Assembly: GCF_021531715.1 (NCBI RefSeq)
Contig: NZ_JAFBIT010000003.1
Location: forward strand, 372,001 to 436,000
Length of the DNA: 64,000 bases
Origin: Anaeromassilibacillus senegalensis
Lineage (GTDB): Bacteria > Bacillota > Clostridia > Oscillospirales > Acutalibacteraceae
Reading direction: 5' to 3'
Part shown: in pieces, positions 61,993 through 64,000 of the stretch
How positions within the stretch are numbered: the first letter of the stretch is position 1
Layout: each line of letters begins with the position of its first letter
The notes under the pieces: model-generated
The model's database searches: none
The model's input: only the letters and a program-made list of their open reading frames with translations
What the model was told of the DNA's origin: nothing
Made by a program: the position numbers and the translations under genes

Positions 61993-62784
61993 ATGAAGGA
62001 TTTGAAACGAAGCGCGCTCGCGATGCTCCTCGTGCTGGCGCTTATGCTCCCGATGACCGGCTGCAGCACGGCGCTGGTGCTGCTCGGGGACGGCCTCTCG
62101 GCGACGCCCACGCCCGCGCCGACGGCAGAGCCGACACCGCTGCCGGCCGTGACCGCGGCGCCTGAGCCAACCGCAGCGCCGACGACGGCGCCAATCCCGA
62201 CGGCTGCACCGGACGAGCCGGAGGTGCCCGCCACGCCGCTGCCGGAACAGGTGGAGATCACTGAGGATAACTACCAGCTGCTCTTTGCGCCCGCGCCGGG
62301 CTACGACTATATCGGCATCGCGTACATGAAGGTACCCGAAGGCTATGGCCGATTTGCGGACGCCTATCTGCCGTACGGCGGTACGCTCGAGTACCTCGAG
62401 GGCGGCTATGCGGTGCGCGGCACGGCGCACGGCATGGCGGTCTATGAGACGATTCTGCAGGTAGGAGAGGGGGATACCGCCGAGGACGCGATGGAGCTGT
62501 TGATTGACCGCTACAAAAAGCAGGCGGCGTTCTACGGGGTGACGGAATGGGAACTCTCCGATGGAGATTACTACCCGGAGTACGACGTCGTTGTGCTGAC
62601 CGGTTTGGCGACGAACGCGGATAGCGGCGAAGCGTACGCGACCGTTCTGTACACCGAAACGCGGGGCGGCGGGTATTACTTCGGCGCGATGATCACCTAC
62701 ATACCCTCACAATTTGACGAAAAGCAGCCCGAGCTGCTTCTGGAGCTTTCGGATGTCTTTGCTCTGGTTCTGCCGGATCACTGA
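61993..62784 (+). CDS. hypothetical lipoprotein with Pro/Thr-rich linker
   Basis: 263 residues. The signal peptide MKDLKRSALAMLLVLALML ends in the lipobox MTGC. Residues about 40-85 are a Pro/Thr/Ala-rich linker (TPTPAPTAEPTP type) that would space the domain from the membrane. The C-terminal 170 residues form an unrecognised alpha/beta domain rich in Tyr (YDYIGIAYMKVPEGYG). AAAGGAG eight bases upstream sets ATG 61993 over ATG 61975. Its neighbour at the window end has a similar linker. Confidence 0.8.
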   Translation: MKDLKRSALAMLLVLALMLPMTGCSTALVLLGDGLSATPTPAPTAEPTPLPAVTAAPEPTAAPTTAPIPTAAPDEPEVPATPLPEQVEITEDNYQLLFAPAPGYDYIGIAYMKVPEGYGRFADAYLPYGGTLEYLEGGYAVRGTAHGMAVYETILQVGEGDTAEDAMELLIDRYKKQAAFYGVTEWELSDGDYYPEYDVVVLTGLATNADSGEAYATVLYTETRGGGYYFGAMITYIPSQFDEKQPELLLELSDVFALVLPDH

Positions 62785-62808
62785 CTATATAAAAGGAGTT
62801 GTATTTTC

Positions 62809-63660
62809 ATGAACCGTTTATCTGTATTCTATGAGCATATCGCGGAGGCGGCAAGGCAGACGGGTCTGCCGCTCGATGCGGTCTGTGCAAAGGTCAAGGA
62901 CTTTGGCTTCGACGCCGTGGAGCTCGACGCAAAGCGGCTGTTCACCGAGTGTGAAACGCTTCTGCCCCGGCTTTGGGACGCGGGTCTGGACGTGAGCTGC
63001 CTCTATTACTTCTTCGATTTCGGCAGCGCCGAAGACTGGCAGACGGCGGATCGGGAGGAAGCGGCGCGTATACTCGACCTCTGCAAGGCGGCAAAGTGCG
63101 ATAAGCTGCTCGCCGTCACGGGCTTTCTGGCCGAAGCGGAAACCGACCGCGCGGGCAAGGCGTACCAAACGCGGCGGGGCCGCATGGCGCAGTCGCTCAT
63201 GGAGCTTGTCCGCATGGCGCAGGAGCAGGGTGTGACCGTTGTGATGGAGGACTTTGACGGCTTCACCGCGCCGTTCTCCACGGCGGAGGAGCTTCTGTGG
63301 TTTATGCAGAACGTGCCGGGGCTGCGCTGCGGCTTTGATACCGGTAATTTCCTGTACAGTGAAGAGGATGCCGCGGCGGTGCTGCCCGATTTCCTGCCGT
63401 ACATTTCGGCGGTGCATTGTAAGGACCGCTCTTTCCAGAAAAATGCGGGCGAGGTGAAGCCCACCGTGCTCGGGCGCGAGATGTACCCCGTGGCGGTCGG
63501 CGACGGCTGCATCGATATCGCGGGCATAGTGAAGACCATTCTGGACGCCGGCTACACCGGCACGCTCGCTGCTGAGCACTTCGGCTCCGCAGATCAGCTC
63601 GGCGATATGGAGCGGTCGGCCAAATACCTGCAGGGCTTGCTGACAGGCAGTGAAGCGTAA
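62809..63660 (+). CDS. sugar phosphate isomerase/epimerase family TIM-barrel protein
   Basis: 283 residues of the AP-endonuclease-2 TIM barrel. It has [14 protein letters not shown] near 36, [11 protein letters not shown] near 65, [11 protein letters not shown] with a metal-ligand Glu near 147, [15 protein letters not shown] near 182, VHCKDRSF near 203 and [12 protein letters not shown] near the end. It probably isomerises or epimerises a sugar or polyol. It is a distant paralogue of the protein at 32085-32906. AAGGAG lies upstream; the last 11 bases overlap the next gene. Confidence 0.87.
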   Translation: MNRLSVFYEHIAEAARQTGLPLDAVCAKVKDFGFDAVELDAKRLFTECETLLPRLWDAGLDVSCLYYFFDFGSAEDWQTADREEAARILDLCKAAKCDKLLAVTGFLAEAETDRAGKAYQTRRGRMAQSLMELVRMAQEQGVTVVMEDFDGFTAPFSTAEELLWFMQNVPGLRCGFDTGNFLYSEEDAAAVLPDFLPYISAVHCKDRSFQKNAGEVKPTVLGREMYPVAVGDGCIDIAGIVKTILDAGYTGTLAAEHFGSADQLGDMERSAKYLQGLLTGSEA

Positions 63661-64000
63661 AGCAGCCGCGGCGTTCCTTGCGCTCTGCGTACTGCTGTGC
63701 GGCTGTACGATGCTCGAGGGCGCATCCGGCTTTTTTGCATCGCCCACGCCGAGTCCCAGCCCGACGCCCTCTCCCTCGCCGACGGCCAGCCCAACCCCCA
63801 GCCCGACGCCTGAACCGACGCCGAGTCCCACGCCTTCGCCTACGCCCGAGCCGACGCCAACCCCCGAGCCGACGGTTGAGGAGCTGCTGCTCGCTTCGAT
63901 GACGTTGGAGGAGAAGGTGGGACAGCTCTTCTTCGTGCGCTGTCCGGAGGAAGGAGCGGCGAAGATGGTGGAGACGATCCAGCCCGGCGGCGTGCTGCTC
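63650..64000 (+). CDS. GH3 beta-N-acetylhexosaminidase-like lipoprotein (3' end outside window)
   Basis: The open frame runs from GTG 63650 to the window end (117 codons). The signal peptide [15 protein letters not shown] ends in lipobox LCGC. A long Pro/Thr/Ser/Glu linker of [12 protein letters not shown] type follows, then [15 protein letters not shown] and IQPGGVLL, the characteristic start of GH3 beta-N-acetylglucosaminidases (NagZ-like). It overlaps the preceding gene by 11 bp. It probably trims GlcNAc-containing glycans or muropeptides at the cell surface. The catalytic residues lie beyond the window. Confidence 0.85.
   Translation, partial: MKRKAAAAFLALCVLLCGCTMLEGASGFFASPTPSPSPTPSPSPTASPTPSPTPEPTPSPTPSPTPEPTPTPEPTVEELLLASMTLEEKVGQLFFVRCPEEGAAKMVETIQPGGVLL

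Overview
The window is GC-rich, densely packed chromosomal DNA with Shine-Dalgarno led genes, many TTG/GTG starts and many 4-11 bp gene overlaps. spoIIGA-sigE marks an endospore-forming lineage. A lysine riboswitch, a tryptophan T-box, Firmicutes-type GalT, MurT/GatD and BspA-like surface proteins all fit a gut-type member of Clostridia (Oscillospirales or Christensenellales style). No rRNA, tRNA, CRISPR array or insertion sequence was recognised.

Layout. 1-12.2 kb is a plant-sugar region: the end of an AraC regulator, a GH51 arabinofuranosidase with an AraR-type operator, then rhaB-coaBC-rhaA-rhaD and fucO (L-rhamnose to 1,2-propanediol). A 4.05 kb segment with two secreted FnIII proteins sits between rhaD and fucO, flanked by a duplicated rhaD tail and promoter. 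12.3-16.6 kb holds a DsbA-like protein and a CsbB-like glycosyltransferase/YfhO pair. 16.7-26.5 kb is a long co-directional housekeeping run (YfbR-like, dusB, polA, rlmA, GNAT, LMW phosphatase, rimI, galT, esterase, M28 peptidase). 26.6-36.3 kb is mostly minus strand, with hypothetical membrane and peptidase genes, mscL, a winged-helix protein and the murT-gatD-ATP-grasp operon. 36.5-44.9 kb has DNA repair, PAS, a lysine riboswitch with an NhaC transporter, rsgA, ZIP, MATE, GNAT and ribokinase. 45.2-51.3 kb is typA followed by two fused genes: exonuclease-PgeF and radical SAM-DUF4091. 52-64 kb has M18 peptidase, iorAB, a GH13 enzyme, spoIIGA-sigE, a Trp T-box ahead of a wrecked transporter, paaK, lipoproteins, a TIM-barrel protein and the start of a GH3 lipoprotein.

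How genes work together. RhaA, RhaB and RhaD turn rhamnose into DHAP and L-lactaldehyde, and FucO reduces the latter. IorAB oxidises arylpyruvates to arylacetyl-CoA, and PaaK handles arylacetates; the Trp T-box lies between them. MurT/GatD normally amidates the peptidoglycan stem glutamate, but here the glutaminase residues are missing.

Most notable observations: the MurT/GatD pair without a glutaminase site, in an operon with a sugar-transfer ATP-grasp protein; an intact Trp T-box controlling a TrpP/EcfT deletion chimera; the insertion that duplicated the rhaD tail; and two consecutive in-frame gene fusions that keep internal translation starts.
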